Origin: Acidobacteriota bacterium
Lineage (GTDB): Bacteria; Acidobacteriota; Terriglobia; Bryobacterales; Bryobacteraceae
Assembly: GCA_025352795.1 (NCBI GenBank)
Contig: JANXSF010000103.1
Location: 1 to 64,000 of the forward strand
Direction of reading: 5' to 3'
Length of the DNA: 64,000 nt
Shown: positions 26,420-35,879 of the stretch, in pieces
How positions within the stretch are numbered: the first letter of the stretch is position 1
Layout of the letters: the number at the start of each line of letters is the position of its first letter
Notes under the pieces: generated by a model
What the model was told of the DNA's origin: nothing
Databases searched by the model: none
What the model saw: only the letters and a program-made list of their open reading frames with translations
Position numbers and translations under genes: made by a program

Positions 26420-29374
26420 CTAAAAAGTAAGCCGTAACGCTACCTGCAAAATTCGCGGGTCTGACGTGTTGGTTGGTGCCAGGAAGGTTGCCACTGGTAC
26501 AAACACCTTGGTGGCCGCCGTGTAATTAAACGCCGTCTGATTGATGGTTGTAAAATTCGTCCGATTCAAAGCGTTGAAAGCTTCAAAGATCAGACGCAGC
26601 TTGGCACGCTCGGTATAAATTGGCAAGTCCTTGGACACACGAAGATCGACGGCAGCAAAGCCTGGACCTTCAATTGTGTTCCGACCGAAGCCGGGTGAGC
26701 GGTCACTGGCGCGATTGCCGTCGTTATTCAAATCAGCATTCGTTCGGGCTGAAAAACGGCGTCCGGATTGTGCGCTCCCAATGATGGAAAACTGGTAGCC
26801 GCCAAGAATATACTGCGCCGGTTTAGATGCCAGGCGATTGGCATAATTGATGTCCCATACGGTGGATACGACAAAGCGATGCGGGATGTGAGCATCACCC
26901 AGACCACGGTCGGCATTGGGGTTCAGCGTATCTTGCGCTACCTTGGCGTCGTCACTGCCAATAACTACTGAGGTCTGGTCTGGCAGGCTGTCAATAGCTT
27001 TTGAGAACGTGTAGCTAGCCTGCAACTGGAAGTTGCGGGAATAGCGTTTGGTGACTTGGAAGAAGGCACCGTGGTAAACGGAATCGCCGCCGGAATCGTC
27101 GAGGGTGATGCGGCCGAAGCTGGGGTTAGGACGACCTGCGGGGTGCGCATAAAAAGAAGTCGCCGTGCCGTTTGCGAAGCTGGCCTGAACTAGTGCGGCG
27201 GGAAACAAATTGATGTCCCGAGCTCTGGTTAAATGCACACCCCGAACGCCCAGATAGCCCAGCGTGATGGCCAAATCTTTGCCGATCTGGCGTTCCAGGT
27301 TGAAGTTCCATTGATGTGTTTGCGGCTGCACGTAGCCTGGGTCCACCACATAAATATCAGGCGTACGTCCAATGGTAGGAGGTGCGGAAAGCACAGCAGG
27401 ATACTTAGGAATTACGGGTGCTTGGACGGCGTTGGCAGCGCTTAAAGTGTAGGTCTGCACTTGAATGCCATTCTGTGAATGAGCTGTGCCGATAAGGATA
27501 GTAGCGGTGCGTCCGTAAAAGACACCGTAACCACCGCGCACTACCGTCTTGCCTGCTTCATCTAAGCGATAGGCGAAGCCAAAGCGAGGGGCGAGATTGT
27601 TACGATCGCGATTGATGCGCGATGTGTCTAACTTGGCTGCGGCAAGCAGCGCATCGGGATTCTTCACCAGCGGCTGCGCGTAACTAAACAAGTCGTAGCG
27701 AATGCCCAGGTTCAAAGTCAGCCGACTGGATACACGCCACGCGTCTTGAGCGAAAAAGGCGTATTCACTGCTGTTCGGATACGTGGTTGCGCCGTTGGTG
27801 CCTGCTCCGGCAAAGCCTTGCACAAAGGTAGATGGCTTGCTGTTGGCCCAATCAATCAACGTGTCAAAGGTATAGGCACCAGAAAAGTTGCCGGGAAAGT
27901 AATTGGCAATGCGATCAAATTCCAGATCGGCACCCACTTTGAAGGTATGTTTGCCGTGGGTATAGGAGACGGAATTAATGGCATTGTACTTTTTGCCATT
28001 GGTAAAACGAGGGGAAAAGTTATTGCGTCCAATGGTCAGCAACGTGTTGCCCGATTGACGGATGATAGCTTCCGGATTGGTGGAGTTGGCTTCACCCGGC
28101 GCTTCGTCTTTAAGGAAAATGAAGCGGGAATCAAAGACCATGTTGGCACCAATCACCTTGGCATATTGCAGCGCCAAATTGTCGGTATTGTTCTGTGCAT
28201 TGCCCGTATGTTCTGACGCCGACTGGTTGCCAGCGTTTTCAAAGTTCTTGCCAGTGAAACGGTGATAGTTATATCGAACATTGAATACTTGCGATTTGGG
28301 CAGGTTCCAATCAATTTTGATGGTGTTGATATTGTTTACAAAACCGGTGGTGTAAGCATTTTGATACTGCTTCAGGCTGGCCACTGCGGCTTGGGATACA
28401 GCGTCTGTAGGAAGGGTAACGTTGGGCGGAAAGAAGACGGCATTGGGCAACGTATTGCGCTGGCCATCAAAGTTGTAAAAGAAGAATAACGTGTTCTTCT
28501 TTATGGGACCAGAAAAGTTACCGCCAAATTGATTGAAGTGATAAGGCTGCTTTAGGCGGCCCACAGAGTTGTTGAAAAACGTATTGGCGTTGAGCGCTTT
28601 GTCGCGAAAGAACCAGAATCCGGTACCGTGAAAATCATTGTTTCCAGACTTTGTAATGACGTTGATCACACCGCCACCGGCACGACCGGTTTCCGCATTG
28701 TAGCCTGCGGAATTCACTTGAAATTCCTGAACGGCTTCTTGCGAGTAAGTATAGGGATTGCGCACACCGGCGCGACCGGAAGATTGACCGAAGAAAAGAT
28801 TATTGGAATCGCCACCGTCTACCAGGACGCTGTTGGCGGTGCCCCGCTGACCGGCAAAGGATAGATCGCCACCACGAGGATCGCGAACCACACCGGGTGT
28901 GAGCACAGTGAAATCAAGAAAATTGCGACCATTGATGGGAAGATCGCGAACGAACTTTTCGTTTACGGCAGTGGCTGTCTGGGACCGTGTGGATTCGACT
29001 AGCGGAAGTTCCCCAGTGACGTTGACAGTTTCCTGAGTAGAGCCGATTTCAAGGGCGACATCTAAAGTAGCCACGGCGCCAACAGCAAGTAAGATGCCTG
29101 AACGCTTTGCGGTTTTGAATCCCGGCGATTCGAAGCTTAAATCGTACTTGCCTGGAGTTAAGCGCACAAGGCTGAAGTTTCCAGTTTGACTGGTCTCAAT
29201 CATCCGAGTAAGGCCAGTGTCTTGCTTGAGGGCAGTGATTTTGGCACCGGAGATTGATGCACCGGTTGGATCAGTTACAGTTCCATTGAGGGTAGCGCCG
29301 CCGGCTTCCGATTGAGGGAAGGCAGAAGGGCTAAGAAGGAGCGAGAAGAAGAAGGTGGTTACCCTGAGTCTCAT
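26420..29374 (-). CDS. TonB-dependent receptor, Oar-like with carboxypeptidase-regulatory domain
   Basis: 984 residues. After a signal peptide (ending AFPQS) comes a carboxypeptidase-regulatory-like domain (GATLNGTVTDPTGASISGAK, about 25-110), then a plug-like region (DLPINGRNFLDFTVLTPGV) with a Gly/Asn-rich stretch, and a long outer-membrane barrel ending in aromatic Phe (LQVALRLTF). Such receptors import large substrates with TonB energy; most acidobacterial ones are assigned to glycan or peptide uptake. It sits upstream of the GMC operon on the same strand, separated by about 105 bases with an inverted repeat. A second one is at 57946-61362. Confidence 0.93.
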   Translation of the reverse strand: MRLRVTTFFFSLLLSPSAFPQSEAGGATLNGTVTDPTGASISGAKITALKQDTGLTRMIETSQTGNFSLVRLTPGKYDLSFESPGFKTAKRSGILLAVGAVATLDVALEIGSTQETVNVTGELPLVESTRSQTATAVNEKFVRDLPINGRNFLDFTVLTPGVVRDPRGGDLSFAGQRGTANSVLVDGGDSNNLFFGQSSGRAGVRNPYTYSQEAVQEFQVNSAGYNAETGRAGGGVINVITKSGNNDFHGTGFWFFRDKALNANTFFNNSVGRLKQPYHFNQFGGNFSGPIKKNTLFFFYNFDGQRNTLPNAVFFPPNVTLPTDAVSQAAVASLKQYQNAYTTGFVNNINTIKIDWNLPKSQVFNVRYNYHRFTGKNFENAGNQSASEHTGNAQNNTDNLALQYAKVIGANMVFDSRFIFLKDEAPGEANSTNPEAIIRQSGNTLLTIGRNNFSPRFTNGKKYNAINSVSYTHGKHTFKVGADLEFDRIANYFPGNFSGAYTFDTLIDWANSKPSTFVQGFAGAGTNGATTYPNSSEYAFFAQDAWRVSSRLTLNLGIRYDLFSYAQPLVKNPDALLAAAKLDTSRINRDRNNLAPRFGFAYRLDEAGKTVVRGGYGVFYGRTATILIGTAHSQNGIQVQTYTLSAANAVQAPVIPKYPAVLSAPPTIGRTPDIYVVDPGYVQPQTHQWNFNLERQIGKDLAITLGYLGVRGVHLTRARDINLFPAALVQASFANGTATSFYAHPAGRPNPSFGRITLDDSGGDSVYHGAFFQVTKRYSRNFQLQASYTFSKAIDSLPDQTSVVIGSDDAKVAQDTLNPNADRGLGDAHIPHRFVVSTVWDINYANRLASKPAQYILGGYQFSIIGSAQSGRRFSARTNADLNNDGNRASDRSPGFGRNTIEGPGFAAVDLRVSKDLPIYTERAKLRLIFEAFNALNRTNFTTINQTAFNYTAATKVFVPVATFLAPTNTSDPRILQVALRLTF

Positions 29375-29506
29375 ATCCTATTTTATAAACATTTTTATGA
29401 CTTTGGGATGACAAGGGAACGATTTGCTGAGGGAACATCTCATCCTTAGTTGCATCAGCTATTCTAAAGAGGTAGCTGAACCTTCAATATGGAGTGCTAA
29501 ACAATC

Positions 29507-29728
29507 ATGCTAACCATTGCCCTTGAAGGCATACCCAAAGCAATCGAGGAAAGACTCCTGGCGGACGCACAGTCTGGCGGGGTGCCAATTGCAGAGTACT
29601 TGCATGACTTCATCATTGAGCACTTTGACGAAGCAGAAGACCGGCAGATTGCCGAATCCAGTTTAGATGATCGACGTTTACCTATCAGCGGACTTCAGAT
29701 GCGGCGCGAACTTGGTTTGAAAGGTTGA
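29507..29728 (+). CDS. Small antitoxin-like protein (RelB-type)
   Basis: 73 residues, acidic, with no signal. An N-terminal region LTIALEGIPKAIEERLLADAQ and a C-terminal helix ending RRELGL resemble RelB-like antitoxins, whose tail binds the toxin. It directly precedes a RelE-type frame (shared junction around 29721-29728), which is the usual order. The toxin partner is broken, so the antitoxin would be left alone. Family assignment is moderate; the gene itself is well supported by its context. Confidence 0.6.
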   Translation: MLTIALEGIPKAIEERLLADAQSGGVPIAEYLHDFIIEHFDEAEDRQIAESSLDDRRLPISGLQMRRELGLKG

Positions 29729-29981
29729 GTATGATCCGCGAGTTGCGCAAGATCTGAAAAAGTTGGATCGAAGCACCCAGCAAGATCTTCTTGACTATCT
29801 TGACTCGCACATTGCTGTAGTGGATGATCCCAAAAGATTTGGTAAGGCCTTGCGTCATAGCAAACGGGGATTGTGGCGCTATCGGATACGTGATTACAGA
29901 ATCATATGTCAAATTCAATAAGCGCGGTTCATTGTACTTGTTGTGGCAATAGGAAACCGTAGCTCAGTTTACACCTCATAA
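29721..29981 (+). pseudogene. RelE-family toxin remnant (no start codon, internal stop)
   Basis: The frame reads EYDPRVAQDLKKLDRST, DDPKRFGKALRH and LWRYRIRDYRIICQIQ, the signature of a RelE mRNA interferase, then meets TAA at 29919-29921 and continues in the same frame with ARFIVLVVAIGNRSSVYTS to a second stop at 29979-29981. RelE proteins normally have this last strand and the final Tyr. Upstream the frame is closed by TGA at 29718-29720 and no ATG, GTG or TTG precedes the conserved part. So both start and C-terminus are lost and the toxin is almost certainly inactive. Confidence 0.78.
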
Positions 29982-30006
29982 AAAAGCCAGCCCGTGAGGG
30001 GCTGGC
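29980..30006 (-). terminator. Rho-independent terminator of rpoD
   Basis: On the minus strand an 8-bp stem (GCCAGCCC/GGGCTGGC, arms 29986-29993 and 29999-30006) with a 5-base loop is followed by six T. It lies 22 bases after the rpoD stop codon, where a terminator is expected. Confidence 0.9.
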
Positions 30007-30027
30007 GGATTCGGAGGTCTAACTAGC

Positions 30028-31587
30028 CTACCTGGCAGCCAGCAGCGCGCGCAAATGACGGGCACGTTCGGGCGACCGGAGTTGACGAAGGGCCTTGGCT
30101 TCTATTTGCCTGATCCGTTCCCTGGTGACGTCGAATTCCTGACCAATTTCTTCCAAAGTATGTTCCCGTTCGCAGCCGATACCGAAGCGAAGGCGGATCA
30201 CCTTTTCTTCCTTGGGCGAAAGTGTCTTCAGAATGTTGGCAGTCTCATCACGAACGTTCGATTCAATGACCGCATCCACTGGAGAACCGACCCAACGATC
30301 TTCGATTAGATCGCCAAGTGCCGATTCCCCATCGCGACCAACTGGGGTTTCCAAAGAAACAGGATCGCGGGAGATTGTCTTCAGCTTCTGGACCTTTTCC
30401 ACAGGAATGTCCATACGACGGCTGATTTCTTCGTTGGTCGGAGCGCGGCCCAGTTCCTTTTCCAACTCACGAGTGGCGCGCAGAAACTTATTCATACTCT
30501 CGTTCATGTGAACAGGAATGCGAATCGTCCGGGATTGATCGGCAATGGCGCGAGTGATCGCCTGGCGAATCCACCAGGTGGCGTAAGTCGAAAATTTGTA
30601 TCCGCGACGATATTCAAATTTATCGGCAGCGCGCATTAAACCAATGTTGCCTTCCTGAATCAGATCCAGCAAATGCAATCCACGGTTAACGTATTTCTTG
30701 GCCACCGAAACAACCAGGCGAAGATTGGCTTCCACCAAATCTTTCTTGGCCCGTTCGGCTTCCGTTTCACCGTGACGAATTACAGTGATGGTGTGGCGTA
30801 AATCACTGAGGGAAGCCCCAGCCAGCAACTCACGACGCTTGATTTCTTTCTTCAGATCGCGAATACGAGCTTGATTCTGAGCTCCACCGCGCTCTTCCAG
30901 ACGTCGGTTTTCAATATCAAGGTGGGTAATCTCTTCCACCGCTCGGTCGATTTCCTTGCCGAAATGCTTCCACTTGCTGTTGAGAAACGGCATGGCCCGA
31001 ATGGCCCGGCTCACTTCCACAACGGAGCGGGAATACTTGCCAATGGCCCGTCGACGCGCTTTTTTACCTGCGGGAGTCTTGGCTGCTGGACCTTTGATGG
31101 CAATAGCCTGCTGCATTTTTTCAGAAAGCTGATGTTGCTTTTTGTGAACGGAAGCAATGTCCAGAAACTGTTGTAAGACTTCTTTGCGATGTTTCAGGTC
31201 GGCGGAACTGCCTTCTTCGCTATCACCTAGATCGACAAAGTTGTCCAGCTCTTCTTCACCTTTGCGAATGGCTTCGGAAAAACCTACCACAAGATTTTGG
31301 ATAAGCGCGGAGCGGCTGATGGCTTTCTGCATGCGAAACTTGCCCCGTTCCATGCGGCGGGCCAATTCCACTTCGCCTTCACGGGTTAAAAGTGGCACAG
31401 AACCCATTTCACGTAAGTACACGCGTACGGGATCATCCGTGTAGATGGACTCTTCTACTTGGGCAGTTGCCTGGAAGTCGTCACCCTCGTGAACCTCTTC
31501 GGGATGGAAGAAATTAGCTTCCTCGTCGAAAGGCAACCCGAGCGGCTCGGCGGCGTCGGTCAAAAATTGGTCTTCAAAATGATCCAT
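30028..31587 (-). CDS. rpoD: RNA polymerase primary sigma factor (sigma-70)
   Basis: 519 residues. Region 1.2 reads [22 protein letters not shown], region 2 contains the RpoD box [37 protein letters not shown] (shown here only by its key words DLIQEGN, YKFSTYA and WWIRQAI), region 3 follows ([13 protein letters not shown]), and region 4 carries [23 protein letters not shown]. It guides RNA polymerase to housekeeping promoters with -35 and -10 boxes. The acidic N-terminus ([12 protein letters not shown]) is region 1.1-like but short. A matching -35/-10 promoter is about 120 bases upstream and a terminator follows. Single gene transcript likely. Confidence 0.98.
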   Translation of the reverse strand: MDHFEDQFLTDAAEPLGLPFDEEANFFHPEEVHEGDDFQATAQVEESIYTDDPVRVYLREMGSVPLLTREGEVELARRMERGKFRMQKAISRSALIQNLVVGFSEAIRKGEEELDNFVDLGDSEEGSSADLKHRKEVLQQFLDIASVHKKQHQLSEKMQQAIAIKGPAAKTPAGKKARRRAIGKYSRSVVEVSRAIRAMPFLNSKWKHFGKEIDRAVEEITHLDIENRRLEERGGAQNQARIRDLKKEIKRRELLAGASLSDLRHTITVIRHGETEAERAKKDLVEANLRLVVSVAKKYVNRGLHLLDLIQEGNIGLMRAADKFEYRRGYKFSTYATWWIRQAITRAIADQSRTIRIPVHMNESMNKFLRATRELEKELGRAPTNEEISRRMDIPVEKVQKLKTISRDPVSLETPVGRDGESALGDLIEDRWVGSPVDAVIESNVRDETANILKTLSPKEEKVIRLRFGIGCEREHTLEEIGQEFDVTRERIRQIEAKALRQLRSPERARHLRALLAAR

Positions 31588-31701
31588 CTAATATTTATTC
31601 CCGCTGCAACTCTAACATAACAATGAGTTTATAAACTGAGGGGCTACAGGCACAGCGCTATCTCGGCGATATTCGTCTGGACGCGCTTTAGTACCTTGAT
31701 G

Positions 31702-31730
31702 AGTATAGCACCGACTTTGTCTTTTGTTAA
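31702..31730 (-). promoter_or_regulatory. Sigma-70 promoter of rpoD
   Basis: On the minus strand TTAACA (-35, 31725-31730) and TATACT (-10, 31702-31707) are separated by exactly 17 bases. Each box differs from consensus by one base. It is about 115 bases upstream of the rpoD start at 31587 with no other gene between. Confidence 0.75.
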
Positions 31731-31828
31731 TAACTGATTTCAGAGGTGGAAGCCTTTTTTCCAGCTTTCTTATGGCGGGTCCTCCTACTCTATTCGATGC
31801 AGCCCGCCCCAATAGGTTACGAAATGTG

Positions 31829-31856
31829 AAAAATAAGCGCACCATACCGGTGGTGC
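31829..31856 (-). terminator. Probable terminator downstream of nrdR
   Basis: On the minus strand a 6-bp stem (GCACCA/TGGTGC, arms 31851-31856 and 31839-31844) with a 6-base loop is followed by GCTTATTTTT. It lies about 70 bases after the nrdR stop. The rest of the 337-base gap 31588-31924 holds the rpoD promoter and nothing else recognisable. Confidence 0.6.
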
Positions 31857-31924
31857 TTTGTCAATTGTATTGCAATCAAAAAGTTACGAAGATGTTGTCT
31901 ATAGTAAAGTGGAATTTCGGCAAT

Positions 31925-32392
31925 TTATTTCTCAGGTCGTTTGGCACGAATTAACTCCTTTAACTCGGACAGAAAGGCTTCTTCGTCATCAAAATTGCGG
32001 TAAACAGACGCAAACCGCACATATGCGATTTTATCGAGAATTCGCAGCTCGTCCATTAGCATCTCGCCGACCTCAGTTGTAGATAGTTCTCGTTCTGCGC
32101 TATCAGACAACTTTGACTCCACCTTGTCAACAATTGCGGCCAGGCGGCTCATGGGGATGGGCCTTTTTTCAGCAGCTTTGATTAATCCGTTGAGAATCTT
32201 CTGTCGGTCGAATTTTTCCCGACGACCATCTTTTTTAATGATCATGTAGGGGATTTCGTCGATCTTTTCGTACGTCGTAAAACGCCGGTCACAGGATAAG
32301 CATTGCCGACGGCGGCGGATGGAATCCCCTTCTTTTGACTCTCGCGAGTCGATTACTTTATCTTCCCGATAGGCGCAAAACGGACAGGTCAC
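31925..32392 (-). CDS. nrdR: Transcriptional regulator NrdR
   Basis: 155 residues, the standard length. A Zn-ribbon with C3, C6, C31 and C34 is followed by an ATP-cone (DGRREKFDRQKILNGL onward). NrdR senses dNTP/ATP state and represses ribonucleotide reductase genes by binding paired NrdR boxes. The start is GTG at 32392 (reads TCPFC directly after it), with AAGGAG about 10 bases upstream. It follows the flippase-like gene by 14 bases on the same strand, so both are likely one operon; a terminator-like hairpin lies about 70 bases downstream. Confidence 0.97.
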   Translation of the reverse strand: MTCPFCAYREDKVIDSRESKEGDSIRRRRQCLSCDRRFTTYEKIDEIPYMIIKKDGRREKFDRQKILNGLIKAAEKRPIPMSRLAAIVDKVESKLSDSAERELSTTEVGEMLMDELRILDKIAYVRFASVYRNFDDEEAFLSELKELIRAKRPEK

Positions 32393-32406
32393 TGTGGGAA
32401 AGCTCC

Positions 32407-33459
32407 TTATTTTACTTTTTCATTCAGATGCTTGAGGGATCGCCATTCCAACCCTTCGCGCATGGCCAACAGTAAACCAAACGGCACAATGGTAACCCAA
32501 GTTGTAGCCCAAATAGAGATGGCCAGAGCACTGGCTTGTTCCAGGGGCAATTGAAACAGTTCGTTGAGCACGGCAGCGGCCACCACCTGCACACCACCGC
32601 CGACCCCCGGAAGTTGCACAATGCTGCCAAAAGCCACAAATCCCAGGAATACAAAGACGTCCAGAATGGTGAACTGGGCAGTAAACGGGAAGGCTAGGAA
32701 TAGGCAGATATAGCAGCCGATGATGATTCCCCATTCGAAGATCGTATAGAAAATCAGCTTGGCGACTGCTTTGAGACTACGGCAGGATTCCATTCCAGCC
32801 AGAAAGGAATGCAGCAAATTAAGGAGACTGGCTTTGGCCAAGTGCGGCAATGGAATTTTTTCGACGATGAGTTCCATGCGCTGCGGGGAAATCCAGCGGG
32901 CCGCAACCAGAAAGGCTAAGCAGCCGATGCCCAGAGCGAAGACAAGTTTTCCGCCGGTATTGAACACCCATTGCATGCCTTTGCTCAATACGGTTTCCGG
33001 CGGCTCAAAAAATGCCAGGGCGAACCCGAAGATAACTAAGACAATCAGCAGATCGTAAACCCGTTCCAGGAACCAGGCGGCCATTTGAGAGGAGAAGGAT
33101 ACTTGTTCCTTTTTGGCAATCAAGTAGGGACGGACAATTTCGCCGGGTCGGCCGAACAAAACTATGGCTGTAAAACCCACGGCGGTTGCTACAAAAATGC
33201 CCCAAAACTTGGATTTAGGCCTTTGTGGGGCCAACATTACCTGCCAGCGCAGCACTCGACCCGCGTAAGTGGAAAGGGCCAAAACCCAACTGGCTATCAT
33301 CCAACGCCAATCCACACTGGAAAAAGTGGTACGGAACATGGCCCAGTCGAAAGTAGCCATTCGTCGCAGTAGAACTGGCAGCAGAAAGGCTGCTATCACA
33401 GCAAAAGTGAGCCAGATCAGTGATTTGCGAGAAATGAATCGTGAAATAGTCTCTCCCAC
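32407..33459 (-). CDS. Flippase-like integral membrane protein (UPF0104/LPG-synthase TM type)
   Basis: 350 residues with about eight hydrophobic helices. The signature GRPGEIVRPYLIAKKEQVSFSSQ, a charged loop between helices, and the later GFVAFGSIVQLPGVGGGVQ region define the lysylphosphatidylglycerol synthetase TM-region family (AglD/UPF0104). Members lacking the synthase domain, as here, are thought to flip lipid-linked intermediates. It lies upstream of nrdR in the same transcript and is divergent from the ECF sigma gene about 160 bases away. The lipid handled is unknown. Confidence 0.9.
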   Translation of the reverse strand: MGETISRFISRKSLIWLTFAVIAAFLLPVLLRRMATFDWAMFRTTFSSVDWRWMIASWVLALSTYAGRVLRWQVMLAPQRPKSKFWGIFVATAVGFTAIVLFGRPGEIVRPYLIAKKEQVSFSSQMAAWFLERVYDLLIVLVIFGFALAFFEPPETVLSKGMQWVFNTGGKLVFALGIGCLAFLVAARWISPQRMELIVEKIPLPHLAKASLLNLLHSFLAGMESCRSLKAVAKLIFYTIFEWGIIIGCYICLFLAFPFTAQFTILDVFVFLGFVAFGSIVQLPGVGGGVQVVAAAVLNELFQLPLEQASALAISIWATTWVTIVPFGLLLAMREGLEWRSLKHLNEKVK

Positions 33460-33616
33460 AGGGGGTTCAATAAGGCTAGAATAGTGAGTTCCGGCGCTCT
33501 TCGGGAGTTAACATTTCCCAAGTAATCAGTCGAACTTATTATGCCAGATCCTCGTAAGAAGTTGTGTAAGCCGTCTGGGAAGCATTCTCCCGAGGGCCAT
33601 CAGAGTGAGGAAATTC

Positions 33617-34294
33617 ATGGCTTTGGTTGCGACAATCGGAGAATTTCAGAATGGATCTTGGCATTTGGGCTTAGGTTCAAAGGTTCTATCTTCGCCAGCG
33701 GGCTGGGGTGCGCGATTGGAAAATAGCTTCGACCTTGATCAAAGTCTGGTGGAGCGTTGTCTATCCGGGGACGAAACCGGCTGGGAGGACTTGGTCAAAG
33801 TTCATTCCCGGCGCGTCTTTGGGATCTGCTACCGCTTTACTGGAAAGGAGAGCGAGGCGCAGGATTTGACGCAGGAAGTGTTCCTCAGAATTTTCAAAAC
33901 TTTAAAGTCTTTTCGCGCGGGGGAGGGTTCCTTCACTGTATGGATGTCCCGCTTGACGCGAAATTTGTTGATTGACCACTATCGACGCACTAAAATGGAC
34001 CGGGCCTCCGATTCAATTGAGGATCAGTTGCCAATGTTGGAACAGCGTCCGACATCTTCCAACCGTGCCGATGGATTGTTGGCAGGCCGTGAGGCTTCCG
34101 AACTATTGCAAGGTGCCTTGGCCCGGCTGTCCCCGGAGTTGCGGGAAACTGTTATCTTGCGGGATCTGGAAGAATTAGAATATAGGGAAATTGCCAGTAT
34201 TCTGGCGGTACCTGAGGGAACAGTGAAATCGCGGTTGAACCGTGGGCGAGCGGAACTGGCACGAGTGTTGCGGAAACAAAACGTGATGATTTAA
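33617..34294 (+). CDS. ECF-type RNA polymerase sigma factor
   Basis: 225 residues. Region 2 is DLTQEVFLRIFKTLKSFR with a following VWMSRLTRNLLIDHYRR, and region 4 is LSPELRETVILRDLEELEYREIA with EGTVKSRLNRGRAELARVL. It lacks regions 1 and 3, as ECF sigmas do. GAGGAAA sits 4-5 bases before the ATG at 33617, which decides the start over the GTG at 33605. The following gene encodes a zinc-binding anti-sigma factor, so activity is probably controlled from the membrane. It is the first gene of a five-gene operon of envelope proteins. Confidence 0.95.
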   Translation: MALVATIGEFQNGSWHLGLGSKVLSSPAGWGARLENSFDLDQSLVERCLSGDETGWEDLVKVHSRRVFGICYRFTGKESEAQDLTQEVFLRIFKTLKSFRAGEGSFTVWMSRLTRNLLIDHYRRTKMDRASDSIEDQLPMLEQRPTSSNRADGLLAGREASELLQGALARLSPELRETVILRDLEELEYREIASILAVPEGTVKSRLNRGRAELARVLRKQNVMI

Positions 34295-34317
34295 AACAGG
34301 ATGAATTGAAGGATAAG

Positions 34318-34929
34318 ATGACGCAGTTGGAATGTAACGAATTCGAGATTTTGCTTTGCGACTACGTAGATAACACGTTGCACGCCGAAGGGCGGGTTAG
34401 AGTGGAAGCGCATGCTTCTGCTTGCCCAAACTGTGCGGCGATGATGGCTGACGTGTGCGGCGCAACGGCATTTCTGGAACGCGTTTCCCCGGTGGAAGTG
34501 CCCAACCATCTGGTTACAAAAATCCTGTTCGATAGACCTGCCATGGAAAAGCGCAGCGGCGTGACGGGTTGGATTCGTGGTTTATTGCAGCCGATCCTGC
34601 AACCGAAATTCGCAATGGGAATGGCGATGACCATTCTTTCGTTCTCCATGTTGGGTAGGATTACCGGCATTAATACGCAGTTGAAACCCTCCGACTTAGA
34701 TCCAGTGAAGGTGTACCATGCCTTTGACGATAGCCTGCATCGCGGTTGGGAGCGGGCGGTGAAGTATTACGACAACCTTCGGGTTGTTTACGAAATTCAA
34801 ACACGCTTGCGAGAGTGGAATGATCAGGACGAAGAAGAACGCCGCGTGCAGCAGTTGAAAACAGACCAAGCTGGAGGAACTCCTGCCGCAACAGAAAGTG
34901 GCATGATTCCCAGCGAAAGTAAGAAGTAA
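34318..34929 (+). CDS. Anti-sigma factor with zinc-binding (ZAS) domain, membrane-anchored
   Basis: 203 residues. The N-terminal anti-sigma zinc motif is H32-x3-C36-x2-C39 (HASACPNC). A hydrophobic segment (FAMGMAMTILSFSMLGRI, about 105-122) forms a membrane span, followed by a polar outside-facing domain rich in Arg/Glu/Gln. It should hold the ECF sigma inactive until a signal releases it. AAGGA precedes the ATG at 34318; the TTG at 34306 is less likely. It begins 23 bases after the sigma gene. Confidence 0.9.
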   Translation: MTQLECNEFEILLCDYVDNTLHAEGRVRVEAHASACPNCAAMMADVCGATAFLERVSPVEVPNHLVTKILFDRPAMEKRSGVTGWIRGLLQPILQPKFAMGMAMTILSFSMLGRITGINTQLKPSDLDPVKVYHAFDDSLHRGWERAVKYYDNLRVVYEIQTRLREWNDQDEEERRVQQLKTDQAGGTPAATESGMIPSESKK

Positions 34930-34949
34930 TTTACGGGGGAGTATAAATC

Positions 34950-35582
34950 ATGGAAAACCCAACCACAGCTTCGGTTTCGTATTGCCGGTCATGCGGCAAG
35001 CAATTACAGCCGGAAGAGCAAAAGACGGTGCGCGGAATCGTTTACTGCGCAGAGCACGTTCCCGCCACAAGTACCGCTGATTCACCCTGGACCGCTGCCC
35101 CCAACGGAACAGGAATTTCTCCGGCAGGTTCAGCCATTTCACCAGGACTGGCATTCATTCTGGGATTGATTCCCGGGGTTGGTGCCATCTACAACGGGCA
35201 GTACGCCAAGGGTCTGATTCATGTGGTTATTTTCGGCACATTGATCAGCATTGCCAATTCCCATGAGATCCAGGATATGACTCCGGTGTTCGTCATACTT
35301 TGCATCGCCTGGGTTCCTTATATGGCTTTTGAGGCTTATCACACCGCATTGCGCCGTTTGAACGGCGGATCCCCAGATGAATTTTCGAGTCTATTCCCAA
35401 TGAAAAACAATTCCGGATTTCCTATTGGACCCGTGCTGCTGATGTCGCTGGGCGTGCTGTTTTTATTGAATAACTTCGAGGTTTTCCGGTTCTATCAAAT
35501 CGTCAAATTCTGGCCAGTGGCTTTGATTGGAGCAGGGGCATACATGCTATTTGAACGTTCGCAAGCAGGAGGCCCCCAATGA
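34950..35582 (+). CDS. Membrane protein with N-terminal zinc motif and LiaF-like helices
   Basis: 210 residues. The N-terminus carries C12-R-S-C15 and C32 with H36, a B-box/zinc-ribbon-like module (YCRSCGKQLQPEEQKTVRG). A Pro/Ser linker leads to two hydrophobic pairs: ISPGLAFILGLIPGVGAIYNGQYAKG, which has the NG-x-Y-x-K-G pattern of TM2-like proteins, and LLMSLGVLFLLNNFEVF, the LiaI/LiaF transmembrane type. The gene overlaps the next by 4 bases. Likely part of an envelope-stress module under the upstream ECF sigma; no biochemical activity can be assigned. Confidence 0.85.
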   Translation: MENPTTASVSYCRSCGKQLQPEEQKTVRGIVYCAEHVPATSTADSPWTAAPNGTGISPAGSAISPGLAFILGLIPGVGAIYNGQYAKGLIHVVIFGTLISIANSHEIQDMTPVFVILCIAWVPYMAFEAYHTALRRLNGGSPDEFSSLFPMKNNSGFPIGPVLLMSLGVLFLLNNFEVFRFYQIVKFWPVALIGAGAYMLFERSQAGGPQ

Positions 35583-35857
35583 GCGACGGCGCTGCATTCG
35601 TACCACCCAAGGCTGCGCCGACTCCGCCGCCCATGCCGACAGTGCAACCGGCGTACTCTCCTTACACACCGCCATCGGGAACTTTGCTGCAAGCGGTGCG
35701 CGGTCCTTTGATGTTGATCACGTTGGGGGTCTTATTGACCATGGATTCCATGGGTGGCTTTAACATTAACCACACTTGGCCAGTGCTGCTGATTGTTTTC
35801 GGAATATTGCGGTTGTTAGAACGAATGGAGGGAACTCCCTCTGTAATGAATTCGTAA
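35579..35857 (+). CDS. Small membrane protein with LiaI/LiaF-like transmembrane domain
   Basis: 92 residues: a Pro-rich cytoplasmic N-terminus (about 35 residues) followed by two hydrophobic helices (LMLITLGVLLTMDSMGG and WPVLLIVFGILRLLERM). The motif WPVLLIVFGILR, with Trp-Pro before the second helix, is the LiaI-LiaF/DUF5668-type signature also present in both flanking genes. It overlaps the preceding gene (ATGA). Probably a membrane partner in the same complex. Confidence 0.85.
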   Translation: MSDGAAFVPPKAAPTPPPMPTVQPAYSPYTPPSGTLLQAVRGPLMLITLGVLLTMDSMGGFNINHTWPVLLIVFGILRLLERMEGTPSVMNS

Positions 35858-35879
35858 TATGGGCAGGGAGAATACATAC

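Noticed and set aside
31612-31845. 77-codon minus-strand frame upstream of rpoD
   Set aside because: It covers the rpoD promoter and terminator hairpin and looks like random sequence.
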